Origin: JBLIAZ01 sp047631875
GTDB lineage: Bacteria; Bacteroidota; Bacteroidia; Flavobacteriales_C; GCA-002722245
DNA: 12,063 nt
Reading direction: 5' to 3'
NCBI GenBank assembly: GCA_047631875.1
Contig: JBLIAZ010000065.1
Coordinates: 1-12,063 of the forward strand
Below are positions 1 to 6,291 of this stretch, one piece after another. Both the position numbers and the translations under genes were made by a program. Within the stretch, counting starts at the first letter, position 1; every line of letters starts with the position of its first letter. The notes under the pieces were generated by a model. The model made no database searches and was not told where the DNA came from. It saw only the letters and a list, made by a program, of their open reading frames with translations.

Positions 1-209
1 ACTACCACGAGTACAAAAAATACATTGAAGACCAACCTTTTGTGTCTTCCTTAGAAAGAGAATCTCCTGGCAGAGCAGGTGTTTGGATTGGTTACAGAAT
101 AGTAAGTCAATACATGGAAAATAACCCAAATTTAAGTTTAGAAAAACTATTAAACTCCACTCCTGCGATGGACGTTTTTCAAGGATCGAAATACAAACCA
201 AAAAATTAA
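1..209 (+). CDS. gldB: Gliding motility lipoprotein GldB, C-terminal end (partial)
   Basis: Only the last 68 codons are present; the frame enters from the left edge (first full codon at position 3) and ends at a TAA at 207-209. The visible residues include an ESPGRAG-W-IGYRIV block, an NPNLSLEKLL segment and a basic SKYKPKN tail. I recognise this from memory as the conserved C-terminus of GldB. In Flavobacterium johnsoniae GldB is a membrane lipoprotein needed for gliding; its lipobox lies outside this window. Homologues also occur in non-gliding Bacteroidota, so presence alone does not prove motility. gldC follows after 14 bp on the same strand, the known gldB-gldC order, which supports the call. 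The ORF is too short and too truncated to judge the start or the whole domain. Confidence 0.85.
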   Translation, partial: YHEYKKYIEDQPFVSSLERESPGRAGVWIGYRIVSQYMENNPNLSLEKLLNSTPAMDVFQGSKYKPKN

Positions 210-223
210 AACACCAATTTTAA

Positions 224-547
224 ATGCAAAAAGAAATTAAATTCACTGTTACACTCGATGAAAATAATGTTCCTGAAAAGATTAGATGGAATTCTTCAGA
301 AAACGAAGAGGACGGAGAGGACATTAAATCGCTACTGATTTCCGTTTGGGACAAAAATGAAAAATTAACTAAGCGAATAGATTTGTGGACGAAGGAAATG
401 TACGTAGAAGAAATGAAAATGATGTATTTTCAAACATTAATGACAATGGCTGATGGGTTAGAAAGAGCTACAGGTGAAAATGAAGTAGCTGCTGAAATGA
501 GAGTTTTCGGAAAGAAAATGGCTGAAAAAATGGACATTAAAACGTAA
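224..547 (+). CDS. gldC: Gliding motility protein GldC
   Basis: A 107-residue protein matching the GldC family in length and pattern: an N-terminal IKFTVTLDENNVPEKIRW segment, a short acidic stretch (about residues 25-34), an SVWD motif near residue 40, an IDLWTKEM motif near residue 52, and a C-terminal helical half with TMADGLERATGE. No signal peptide or membrane segment is visible, so it is probably cytoplasmic. In F. johnsoniae gldC is co-transcribed with gldB; it is reported to help gliding rather than be strictly required, and its biochemical role is not known to me. The ATG lies 14 bp after the gldB stop, with an A/T-rich spacer and no Shine-Dalgarno sequence, which is normal in this phylum. 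It converges on dnaG with a 19-bp gap and no clear terminator between them. Confidence 0.93.
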   Translation: MQKEIKFTVTLDENNVPEKIRWNSSENEEDGEDIKSLLISVWDKNEKLTKRIDLWTKEMYVEEMKMMYFQTLMTMADGLERATGENEVAAEMRVFGKKMAEKMDIKT

Positions 548-566
548 CTCTACTGTTGTGCTATTC

Positions 567-2612
567 TTATGTCCTTCCTAAGGCTTCCGAAATTACTTTT
601 TTGATTGCCAGAAGCTTGCTGATGTTTAACATTTCAACATCAATGTCAATGGTACTATCCTGAGAAGTATTTTTAATTCTCTCTTGAATATCATCTATTA
701 ACTGTGTTGTCTGTTCCAACTTTAACCGATTACAGGCTACCGAAATAGCCAGCTTCAATTGGTCAACCTCCAAAGCAACATAAATCAAATGCTTCTTCCA
801 GTTTTCACTTAGTTCGTATTTTTCTTCACCAATTTCAATCACCATTTTAACTACTTCTGGATTTTCATTTTTCATGAAATACATTTCTGTTGGTATTTCA
901 TCTTGAGATAGCCTTTCTTTAAAAGTGGCATATATCTCCTGATAAACAGGATCATTCATTGAAAGCTCATCTTCTTCTAGGTCCCTGATAATGTATTCAG
1001 CAACTGAAAGTTCTATTTCCTGCACAGACTCTTCCTTTGTTTCTTGTTCAGTGTCCGAATCAACTTCCTTTCTACTATCCTCGTCTGAATCTTCCTCGTC
1101 TGAGGAAGGAAAAACTAATGTCATGTGTCCCCAAAGCAACAATATCCGTATCACTTCTCTTTCCGAAACATACTTTTTCCTTACTGCTAATTTGGAATCT
1201 TTTTGTTCCTGTTCCTCTTGAGATTGAAAATTATTAGAAACTAGTGGAGAGGGAAAATCAGGAATTTCACTGTTTTTATTTGCTACAAATCTACTTTCCG
1301 AACTACTCCTTGCACCCCTAATTGATAACAATTCGTTCAGTAAAGTTTGCTCTTCTATTTCTAGCAACAATGCCGCCTCTTTTACATACACAGACCTAGT
1401 AATATTATCCGAAATCAAGGAAACGCTCTCTACTATGTTTTTAATTAACTCTGCCTTTTTGAAGGGGTCATTCCCAAGGTCTTCCATCAGCACAGAACAT
1501 TTAAACTGAATAAAATCTTGCGCATTGTCCTTTAAGAAATTTTCTAAATCAAAAGTGCTATTATTTCGCGCAAAACTGTCAGGGTCCTCTCCCTCAGGGA
1601 ATAAGACAACCTTCACGTTCATGTCCTGTTTTAATAACATGTCTATACCTCTGAACGAAGCCTTAATACCTGCTGCATCTCCATCAAACAATATGGTAAT
1701 GTTTGGAGTAAATCTTTTTATCAATTTTATTTGATCCTCAGTCAAAGAAGTCCCCGAAGAAGAGACCACATTGTCAATTCCTTTTTGATGCAACGAAATG
1801 ACATCAGTGTAACCTTCTACCAAAAAGCAATTGTTGTCTTGAGAAATTCTTCTTTTTGACTGATACAACCCATACAAGACTTTGCTTTTATGGTATATTT
1901 CAGTTTCGGGAGAATTTAAATATTTAGCAATCTTCTTTTCTGTTTTTAAAGTCCTCGCACCAAAACCTAGTACTCTTCCTGACAAATTTTGAATAGGGAA
2001 AATTACACGCCCGTAAAATCGATCAATAGCTTTACGCCCTTCTTTTTGAATACATAACCCACAATCTTTTAGTATACTCTCCCCATACCCTTTTTCAATT
2101 GCCTGCTTAGTAAATCCATCGCGCTGTTCAAAACTATATCCCAAGGAAAATCTTTCGATCATTTCATCGGATATACCTCGTTCCTTAAAATAGGAATACC
2201 CTATTAATTTTCCTTCTTCCGACTCTAATAAATTTTTTGCGTAATGATCACTGGCAAACTGGGTAAGCAAAAACATTTTCTCTCGTTTGTCTTGCTTTTG
2301 TTTTTGCTCTTCGGTCAATGCATCCTCAACGATTTCAATGTTGTATTTTTTTGCTAACTGACGAAGCGACTCCGGATATGAAATGGACTCATGCTGCATC
2401 AAAAAATTCACCGAATTACCCGCTTCACCACAACCGAAACATTTATAAATTCCTTTGACTGGAGATACAGTAAACGAAGGTGTTTTTTCATTATGAAAAG
2501 GACAGTTCCCCAACAAATTAGCTCCTTTTTTTTTGAGACTCACAAAATCGCCAACGACTTCCTCAATACGGGCTTCGTCAAGAATTTTATCAATGGTCTC
2601 TTTAGGAATCAT
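567..2612 (-). CDS. dnaG: DNA primase DnaG
   Basis: Primase that makes the RNA primers for DNA replication at the fork, normally recruited by the replicative helicase DnaB. The 681-residue product starts at the canonical MIPKETIDKIL. Domains: an N-terminal CHC2 zinc-binding domain with ligands C37, H40, C58 and C61; the RNA-polymerase core with RVIFPI (202-207) and a YLNSPET block (231-237); the TOPRIM domain with the catalytic EGYTD (E266) and FDGDAAG (D310, D312) motifs; then a divergent C-terminal region expected to contact helicase. All catalytic and zinc residues are present. The C-terminal part contains an unusual acidic, serine-rich stretch at about 503-535, which carries a DNA-level repeat and looks like a disordered linker or insertion. 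The gene is not in the rpsU-dnaG-rpoD order known from proteobacteria. It is convergent with gldC. A possible small ORF ends one base before its ATG, and a -33/-7 promoter match lies directly upstream. Confidence 0.98.
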   Translation of the reverse strand: MIPKETIDKILDEARIEEVVGDFVSLKKKGANLLGNCPFHNEKTPSFTVSPVKGIYKCFGCGEAGNSVNFLMQHESISYPESLRQLAKKYNIEIVEDALTEEQKQKQDKREKMFLLTQFASDHYAKNLLESEEGKLIGYSYFKERGISDEMIERFSLGYSFEQRDGFTKQAIEKGYGESILKDCGLCIQKEGRKAIDRFYGRVIFPIQNLSGRVLGFGARTLKTEKKIAKYLNSPETEIYHKSKVLYGLYQSKRRISQDNNCFLVEGYTDVISLHQKGIDNVVSSSGTSLTEDQIKLIKRFTPNITILFDGDAAGIKASFRGIDMLLKQDMNVKVVLFPEGEDPDSFARNNSTFDLENFLKDNAQDFIQFKCSVLMEDLGNDPFKKAELIKNIVESVSLISDNITRSVYVKEAALLLEIEEQTLLNELLSIRGARSSSESRFVANKNSEIPDFPSPLVSNNFQSQEEQEQKDSKLAVRKKYVSEREVIRILLLWGHMTLVFPSSDEEDSDEDSRKEVDSDTEQETKEESVQEIELSVAEYIIRDLEEDELSMNDPVYQEIYATFKERLSQDEIPTEMYFMKNENPEVVKMVIEIGEEKYELSENWKKHLIYVALEVDQLKLAISVACNRLKLEQTTQLIDDIQERIKNTSQDSTIDIDVEMLNISKLLAIKKVISEALGRT
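1078..1108. repeat. 11-bp direct repeat and hairpin in the acidic insertion of dnaG
   Basis: TCCTCGTCTGA occurs at 1078-1088 and almost identically at 1093-1103 (one copy starts TTC on its left), a period of 15 bp or exactly five codons. The second copy overlaps a perfect 7-bp inverted repeat, CTTCCTC (1091-1097) and GAGGAAG (1102-1108), with a GTCT loop. On the coding (minus) strand this encodes the repeated Ser-Asp-Glu pattern near DnaG residues 503-513. In-frame duplication by replication slippage would explain the acidic low-complexity stretch; that origin is an inference. Confidence 0.6.
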
Positions 2613-2613
2613 G

Positions 2614-2709
2614 TTACAAAAATAAGCTTTCTTTTTGTATACTCAAACGATATAGTTCTTCGGAAGTTTTGATGACGAACATTTTCTTTTGCCAAGAGTA
2701 AATGGACAT
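2614..2709 (-). CDS. Possible small ORF immediately upstream of dnaG (uncertain)
   Basis: A 31-codon frame runs from an ATG at 2707-2709 to a TAA at 2614-2616; its stop is separated from the dnaG ATG by a single base. The peptide has a mixed, protein-like composition (it includes YSWQKKMFVIKTSEELYRL). The same frame stays open upstream, through 24 further codons, to a TGA inside the end of ispE. I do not recognise a family, see no signal peptide, and find no ribosome binding site. The close stop-start junction would allow translational coupling to dnaG, but a 56-codon open stretch can arise by chance, and a dnaG promoter match overlaps its 3' end. Treat it as a candidate only. Confidence 0.2.
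   Translation of the reverse strand: MSIYSWQKKMFVIKTSEELYRLSIQKESLFL
2617..2647 (-). promoter_or_regulatory. Putative dnaG promoter, Bacteroidota -33/-7 type
   Basis: On the minus strand TTTG (2644-2647) is followed after exactly 19 bp by TATTTTTG (2617-2624). Both elements and the spacing match the Bacteroidota primary-sigma consensus TTTG-N19-TAnnTTTG. Only four bases separate the -7 element from the dnaG ATG, so transcription would begin at or beside the start codon and give a leaderless message. The region is AT-rich, so a chance match is possible. It also lies inside a candidate small upstream ORF, which offers a competing explanation for this stretch. Confidence 0.45.
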
Positions 2710-2732
2710 GTGAAAAATCTCTGTTATAGAAT

Positions 2733-2767
2733 CTTCACACAATTCACTCAGAATCCTCTGTGTGGAG
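2733..2767 (-). other. Structured hairpin downstream of ispE
   Basis: CTTCACACA (2733-2741) pairs with TGTGTGGAG (2759-2767) as a 9-bp stem with one G-U-type wobble. Inside it a second 4-bp stem, ATTC (2742-2745) with GAAT (2751-2754), stacks directly on one side and leaves a CCTC bulge on the other; the apical loop is ACTCA. It begins 13 bp past the ispE stop in the transcription direction, so it could protect or end the ispE transcript. It has no immediate T tract on either strand, so it is not a classical intrinsic terminator. Confidence 0.3.
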
Positions 2768-2780
2768 TAAATTATTGAAC

Positions 2781-3593
2781 TTAATCAAGAGGCAAAACCC
2801 AACATGAATACTGATCGACACCATCAGTATTTGGTTTATTTTCAAAAATTCCGAAAATCGTTGAACCCGAACCACTCATGGATGCATACAAAGCACCTTT
2901 ACTGTACAAGGTTGATTTCAGAGTAGATAAAACTGGATGTATGGCAAAAACAGAAGGTTCAAAATCATTAAATAACAAGTGTTTCCACTCATGAATTGGA
3001 TAACTCAATGCTTCTGGAATATTTCTCCCTTTATTTTCTGGCCGCACATCTGAAAATGCCAAACCTGTACTTAGATGTATACTCGGATTAACTAACAAAA
3101 TGTACTTTCCTTTTAAATCACATTTGATGGAGTGGAACTCATCTCCTTTCCCCGTAGCAAAAGTCACTTCATTACGAATAAAAAATGGGCAATCGCTTCC
3201 AAGTTTCGCTGCGTAATTTTCCATTTTTGTTAACGAAAGCTCTAATTCGCAATTTTTATTGATGGCCTTGATCGTACATGAAGCATCCGCCGAACCCCCT
3301 CCCAAACCAGCCCCAAGGGGAATTAATTTGTGCAACCTAAATTCAAAATTTGGTAAATCAAAATCATTAGATAACAGGTTGTAAGCTTGCAACACTAAAT
3401 TTCCTTTCTGGTTGCTTGGGATTTCAATTCCTGTACTACTGAATGAACTTCCCTTTGAATCCGTTGGATGTATTTCCAATACTTCTCGTAAATTTACTGG
3501 ATAAAAAACGGTCTCTATGTCATGAAATCCATCATCGCGCTTTTTAACTACATTAAGCCCTAGGTTAATTTTAGCGTTTGGAAATACAACCAT
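2781..3593 (-). CDS. ispE: 4-diphosphocytidyl-2-C-methyl-D-erythritol kinase IspE
   Basis: GHMP-family kinase that phosphorylates the 2-hydroxyl of CDP-methylerythritol with ATP, a middle step of the MEP (non-mevalonate) isoprenoid pathway in the cytoplasm. The 270-residue product has the family opening FPNAKINLGL with the catalytic lysine at K8, the ATP-binding glycine-rich loop PLGAGLGGGSADAS at about 92-105, the GSDCPFF block with the catalytic aspartate D134, and the C-terminal SMSGSGST motif at about 238-245. I chose the ATG at 3591-3593; a TTG one codon upstream (3594-3596) would add a single residue but is a weaker start and unnecessary. Its length is close to other IspE proteins. It is divergent from accA, and dnaG follows 168 bp downstream on the same strand, probably as a separate unit. 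No exact -7 element was found for it. Confidence 0.97.
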   Translation of the reverse strand: MVVFPNAKINLGLNVVKKRDDGFHDIETVFYPVNLREVLEIHPTDSKGSSFSSTGIEIPSNQKGNLVLQAYNLLSNDFDLPNFEFRLHKLIPLGAGLGGGSADASCTIKAINKNCELELSLTKMENYAAKLGSDCPFFIRNEVTFATGKGDEFHSIKCDLKGKYILLVNPSIHLSTGLAFSDVRPENKGRNIPEALSYPIHEWKHLLFNDFEPSVFAIHPVLSTLKSTLYSKGALYASMSGSGSTIFGIFENKPNTDGVDQYSCWVLPLD

Positions 3594-3640
3594 CAATAAT
3601 CGAAAAACAATTTGTTCGACACGAATGTAAATAATACCTG

Positions 3641-3673
3641 TTGTTTAATTCTGTGTTTTTATTATTAAATTTG
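3641..3673 (+). promoter_or_regulatory. Putative accA promoter, Bacteroidota type
   Basis: TAAATTTG at 3666-3673 is an exact TAnnTTTG match. A TTG at 3641-3643 lies 22 bp upstream, within the 17-23 bp spacing accepted for this phylum. The -7 element ends ten bases before the accA ATG, so the predicted 5' leader is only about 3-7 bases. It sits in the ispE/accA divergent region. Confidence 0.5.
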
Positions 3674-3683
3674 TCTCCATAAA

Positions 3684-4655
3684 ATGGATACTATGAATTT
3701 TTTGGAGTTTGAGCAACCGATTGCAGATTTATACAAGCAACTAGAGGGGCTAAAAGAGGTAGAAAAGAAGGGGGAAGTAAATGTAACCAAAACCCGCAAG
3801 GAGCTTGAAAAAGCTATCAAGGAAGCTAAAAAATCCATTTACGACAACTTAACACCTTGGCAACAGGTGCAAGTATCAAGGCACCCAGACAGACCTTATA
3901 CTTTAGCATACATAGAGCACATCACAGACGAAGGCTCTTTCATGGAACTACATGGTGATAGGAATGTGAAAGACGACAAATCGATGGTTGGAGGACTTGG
4001 AAGCATTGACGGAAAAACAGTAATGTTTGTAGGTCAACAAAAGGGAGTAAACACTAAAATGCGTCAATTTAGAAATTTCGGCATGCCAAACCCAGAGGGA
4101 TATAGGAAAGCTTTGAGATTGATGAAAGTAGCTGAAAAATTTAACAAACCTGTAATCTGCTTAATTGACACCCCAGGGGCCTATCCGGGCATCGAAGCTG
4201 AGGAAAGAGGGCAAGGAGAAGCAATCGCAAGAAATTTATTGGAAATGTTTCAATTGACAGTTCCAATAATTTGTATTGTTGTGGGTGAGGGTGCTTCAGG
4301 TGGAGCATTAGGAATTGGCATTGGTGATAAAGTACTGATGTTAGAAAACACTTGGTACTCTGTAATTTCACCTGAATCTTGCTCGTCTATTTTATGGAGA
4401 AGCTGGGATCATAAGGAAAAAGCAGCAGATGCGTTAAAGTTGACCCCAAATGACATGTTAAAAAACAAACTAGTTGACGGCATCATTAAAGAGCCCTTAG
4501 GAGGCGCACATGCAAATCCAGAAGAAATTTTTGCTTCTGTTAAAAAAGCCATATTACTTGGTCTTGACGAATTAGAAAAATTACCTGTGGATAAGCTAAT
4601 TGATAATAGAATTAAAAAGTTTTGTGCGATGGGCGAATTCTCGGAAGCAGAATAA
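3684..4655 (+). CDS. accA: Acetyl-CoA carboxylase carboxyltransferase subunit alpha
   Basis: Alpha subunit of the carboxyltransferase of acetyl-CoA carboxylase; with AccD it moves the carboxyl group from carboxybiotin to acetyl-CoA, making malonyl-CoA for fatty-acid synthesis. The 323-residue product has the usual AccA length. It opens NFLEFEQPIADLYKQL with a helical N-terminal region (to about 55), followed by the crotonase-like carboxyltransferase fold: LHGDRN (89-94), GGLGSIDGK, PNPEGYRKALRLM (136-148), CLIDTPGAYPG (159-169), GEGASGGALG (201-210), and SVISPESCSSILW (226-238). The paired Gly-Ala loops that form the oxyanion hole are intact. A second ATG at 3693-3695 (residue 4) is an equally possible start by homology; the promoter position slightly favours the first. 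accB, accC and accD are not in the window. It is convergent with lptB. Confidence 0.98.
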   Translation: MDTMNFLEFEQPIADLYKQLEGLKEVEKKGEVNVTKTRKELEKAIKEAKKSIYDNLTPWQQVQVSRHPDRPYTLAYIEHITDEGSFMELHGDRNVKDDKSMVGGLGSIDGKTVMFVGQQKGVNTKMRQFRNFGMPNPEGYRKALRLMKVAEKFNKPVICLIDTPGAYPGIEAEERGQGEAIARNLLEMFQLTVPIICIVVGEGASGGALGIGIGDKVLMLENTWYSVISPESCSSILWRSWDHKEKAADALKLTPNDMLKNKLVDGIIKEPLGGAHANPEEIFASVKKAILLGLDELEKLPVDKLIDNRIKKFCAMGEFSEAE

Positions 4656-4686
4656 ACAGAGAAAGTATTAAAAGCTATTAATCTGC

Positions 4687-5415
4687 TTAAGATTTCCTTA
4701 GAATAAAGTTTTGTCCAAGGTATACTTTCCTTACTTGTTCATCTGCAGCTAACTCTTCAGCAGTTCCTGTCTTTAGAATACTCCCTTCAAAAAGAAGGTA
4801 TGCCCTGTCCACTATGTGCAAGGTTTCTTGAACGTTATGGTCTGTAATTAGTATTCCAATGTTTTTTTCTCGGAGTTTACTTACAATTTGCTGAATGTCT
4901 TCTACTGCAATTGGATCAACGCCAGCAAATGGTTCATCCAACAATATGAATTTAGGATCTACTGTTAAGCACCTTGCAATTTCAGTACGCCTTTTTTCTC
5001 CCCCAGAAAGGACGTCTCCTTTACTATGTCTTACCTTTTCTAGACCAAACTCCGCTATTAATTTTTCCAAACGCTCGTTTTGCTCACTTTTGGTCATTTT
5101 GGTCATCTCCAATATTGCCTTCAAGTTATCCTCTACTGTCAACTTTCGAAATACAGAAACTTCTTGGGGTAAATAACCAATGCCCAACTTTGCTCTTTTG
5201 TACATGGGCATTTTAGTAATGTCTTTAGCATCCAAAAATACTTTCCCTCCGTCCGGCTGAACAAAACCTACAATCATGTAAAAAGAAGTTGTTTTGCCCG
5301 CTCCATTTGGACCTAATAAACCAACAATTTCACCTTGATTTACTTCAACCGAAACGTCTTTTACAACTTTTCTTCCTTTGTATATTTTTACTAGTCCCTC
5401 AGTGGATAATTTCAT
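4687..5415 (-). CDS. lptB: Lipopolysaccharide export ABC transporter ATP-binding protein LptB
   Basis: ATPase of the LptB2FG complex, which extracts lipopolysaccharide from the outer leaflet of the inner membrane and drives it along the Lpt bridge. The 242-residue product is one ABC domain with every motif: Walker A GPNGAGKT (35-42), Q-loop at Q84, signature LSGGEKRR (136-143), Walker B FILLDEP (156-162), a D-loop AGVDPIAV (164-171) characteristic of LptB, and the switch histidine H193. The LptB-like motif context and length separate it from generic ABC ATPases. It is the last gene of the kdsD-tatC-lptB unit, starting 18 bp after the tatC stop. LptF, LptG and LptC are not encoded nearby. The convergent gap to accA is 31 bp and holds no clear terminator. 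Confidence 0.95.
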   Translation of the reverse strand: MKLSTEGLVKIYKGRKVVKDVSVEVNQGEIVGLLGPNGAGKTTSFYMIVGFVQPDGGKVFLDAKDITKMPMYKRAKLGIGYLPQEVSVFRKLTVEDNLKAILEMTKMTKSEQNERLEKLIAEFGLEKVRHSKGDVLSGGEKRRTEIARCLTVDPKFILLDEPFAGVDPIAVEDIQQIVSKLREKNIGILITDHNVQETLHIVDRAYLLFEGSILKTGTAEELAADEQVRKVYLGQNFILRKS

Positions 5416-5433
5416 GGAGTTATTTTTAAAACC

Positions 5434-6285
5434 TTAACCTTCTTTGCTCTTTTGACGCTGTACGTAGCGAGAAATATAAATCGAAATTTCATACAATATC
5501 ACAATAGGAATACATATTAAAACTTGACTAAACACGTCTGGAGGGGTAATGATAGCAGCTAGAAGTAAGGTAACAACAAAAGCATGTTTCCTGTACTTCT
5601 TCATTAATTCAGGTGTTAATAAACCAATTTTAGATAAAAAGAATACTAAAATTGGCAACTCAAAAATTATTCCAGATGCCAAAGTAGTAGACGCTAAAAT
5701 ACCCATGTAGCTGTTCAAACTTGGTAAGTTTTGAACTTGCGAAGAAATAGAGAAGTTTCCTAAAAAATGGATGGACATTGGCGCAATGAAATAGTATCCA
5801 AAAAGAATTCCTAATGCAAAAAGCAAGGAAGTCCACCACACAATACCTCGTGCTTTTTTTTGTTCTTTATTGTACAAGGCTGGCTTAATGAATTTCCAAA
5901 TTTCCCAAATGATGTACGGAAAAGAAAAGATAACACCTCCAATGAACGACACCATCAAAGCCGTCATGAACTGAGTCGTCATTTTAGGCGCAATCACCTG
6001 CAAGGATAATTCACCAAAACAACCTGCTTCAGCATTAATTATACTTGGTAAAATTTCATGCATATAGTGTGTTGCAGAACATAATTTTTGATAAGTCCAA
6101 AATCCCGAGGAAAGCGGAGCAAAAACAACCGTGTCAAAAACCCATTCTTTAAAAGAAAAAACAAAAATTGAAAGCACCGTTATTACTCCCACAATTCGCA
6201 TCAGAATAAAACGAAGAATTTCCAGATGCTCTAAAAAGGACAGTTGATTTTGCTTATGAGTTGAATTTGGTCCGGTATTATCCAT
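5434..6285 (-). CDS. tatC: Sec-independent protein translocase subunit TatC
   Basis: Integral membrane receptor of the twin-arginine translocation system, which binds Tat signal peptides and, with TatA-type proteins, exports folded proteins across the inner membrane. The 283-residue product has about six hydrophobic segments (near 26-46, 104-127, 148-170, 194-216, 234-250 and 253-272). Family motifs are present: SFLEHLEILR (16-25, the HLxELR-type N-terminus), FPYIIWEIWKFIKPALY (122-138), FELPI (208-212) and TPPD (247-250). The first periplasmic loop is long (about 50-103), which from memory is usual for Bacteroidota TatC. The gene begins only 6 bp after the kdsD stop, so it is almost certainly co-transcribed and may be translationally coupled. 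No tatA or tatB is in the window. Confidence 0.96.
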   Translation of the reverse strand: MDNTGPNSTHKQNQLSFLEHLEILRFILMRIVGVITVLSIFVFSFKEWVFDTVVFAPLSSGFWTYQKLCSATHYMHEILPSIINAEAGCFGELSLQVIAPKMTTQFMTALMVSFIGGVIFSFPYIIWEIWKFIKPALYNKEQKKARGIVWWTSLLFALGILFGYYFIAPMSIHFLGNFSISSQVQNLPSLNSYMGILASTTLASGIIFELPILVFFLSKIGLLTPELMKKYRKHAFVVTLLLAAIITPPDVFSQVLICIPIVILYEISIYISRYVQRQKSKEG

Positions 6286-6291
6286 GGTCTT

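Noticed and set aside
574..584. Short inverted repeat CCTT-CCT-AAGG near the gldC/dnaG junction.
   Set aside because: Only a 4-bp stem, inside the dnaG coding end and without a T tract; not a terminator.
991..1237. Plus-strand ORFs of 66-76 codons opposite dnaG, rich in Ser or Leu.
   Set aside because: They are antisense to the acidic part of dnaG; the Ser-rich composition is the mirror of the GAA/GAT/TCT codons on the real coding strand.
2391..2672. Plus-strand 93-codon ORF covering the 5' end of dnaG.
   Set aside because: It overlaps the conserved zinc-binding domain of dnaG in antisense and has no recognisable domain.
4141..4371. Minus-strand 76-codon ORF inside accA.
   Set aside because: It is antisense to the most conserved catalytic part of accA, with a Leu/His/Pro-rich composition typical of a shadow frame.
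4656..4686. Possible terminator between convergent accA and lptB.
   Set aside because: Only an AAGC/GCTT 4-bp pairing with a 9-base loop and no T run; too weak to call.
4895..5216. Two plus-strand ORFs opposite lptB.
   Set aside because: Both are antisense to the ABC signature and Walker region of a clear gene and show no domain of their own.
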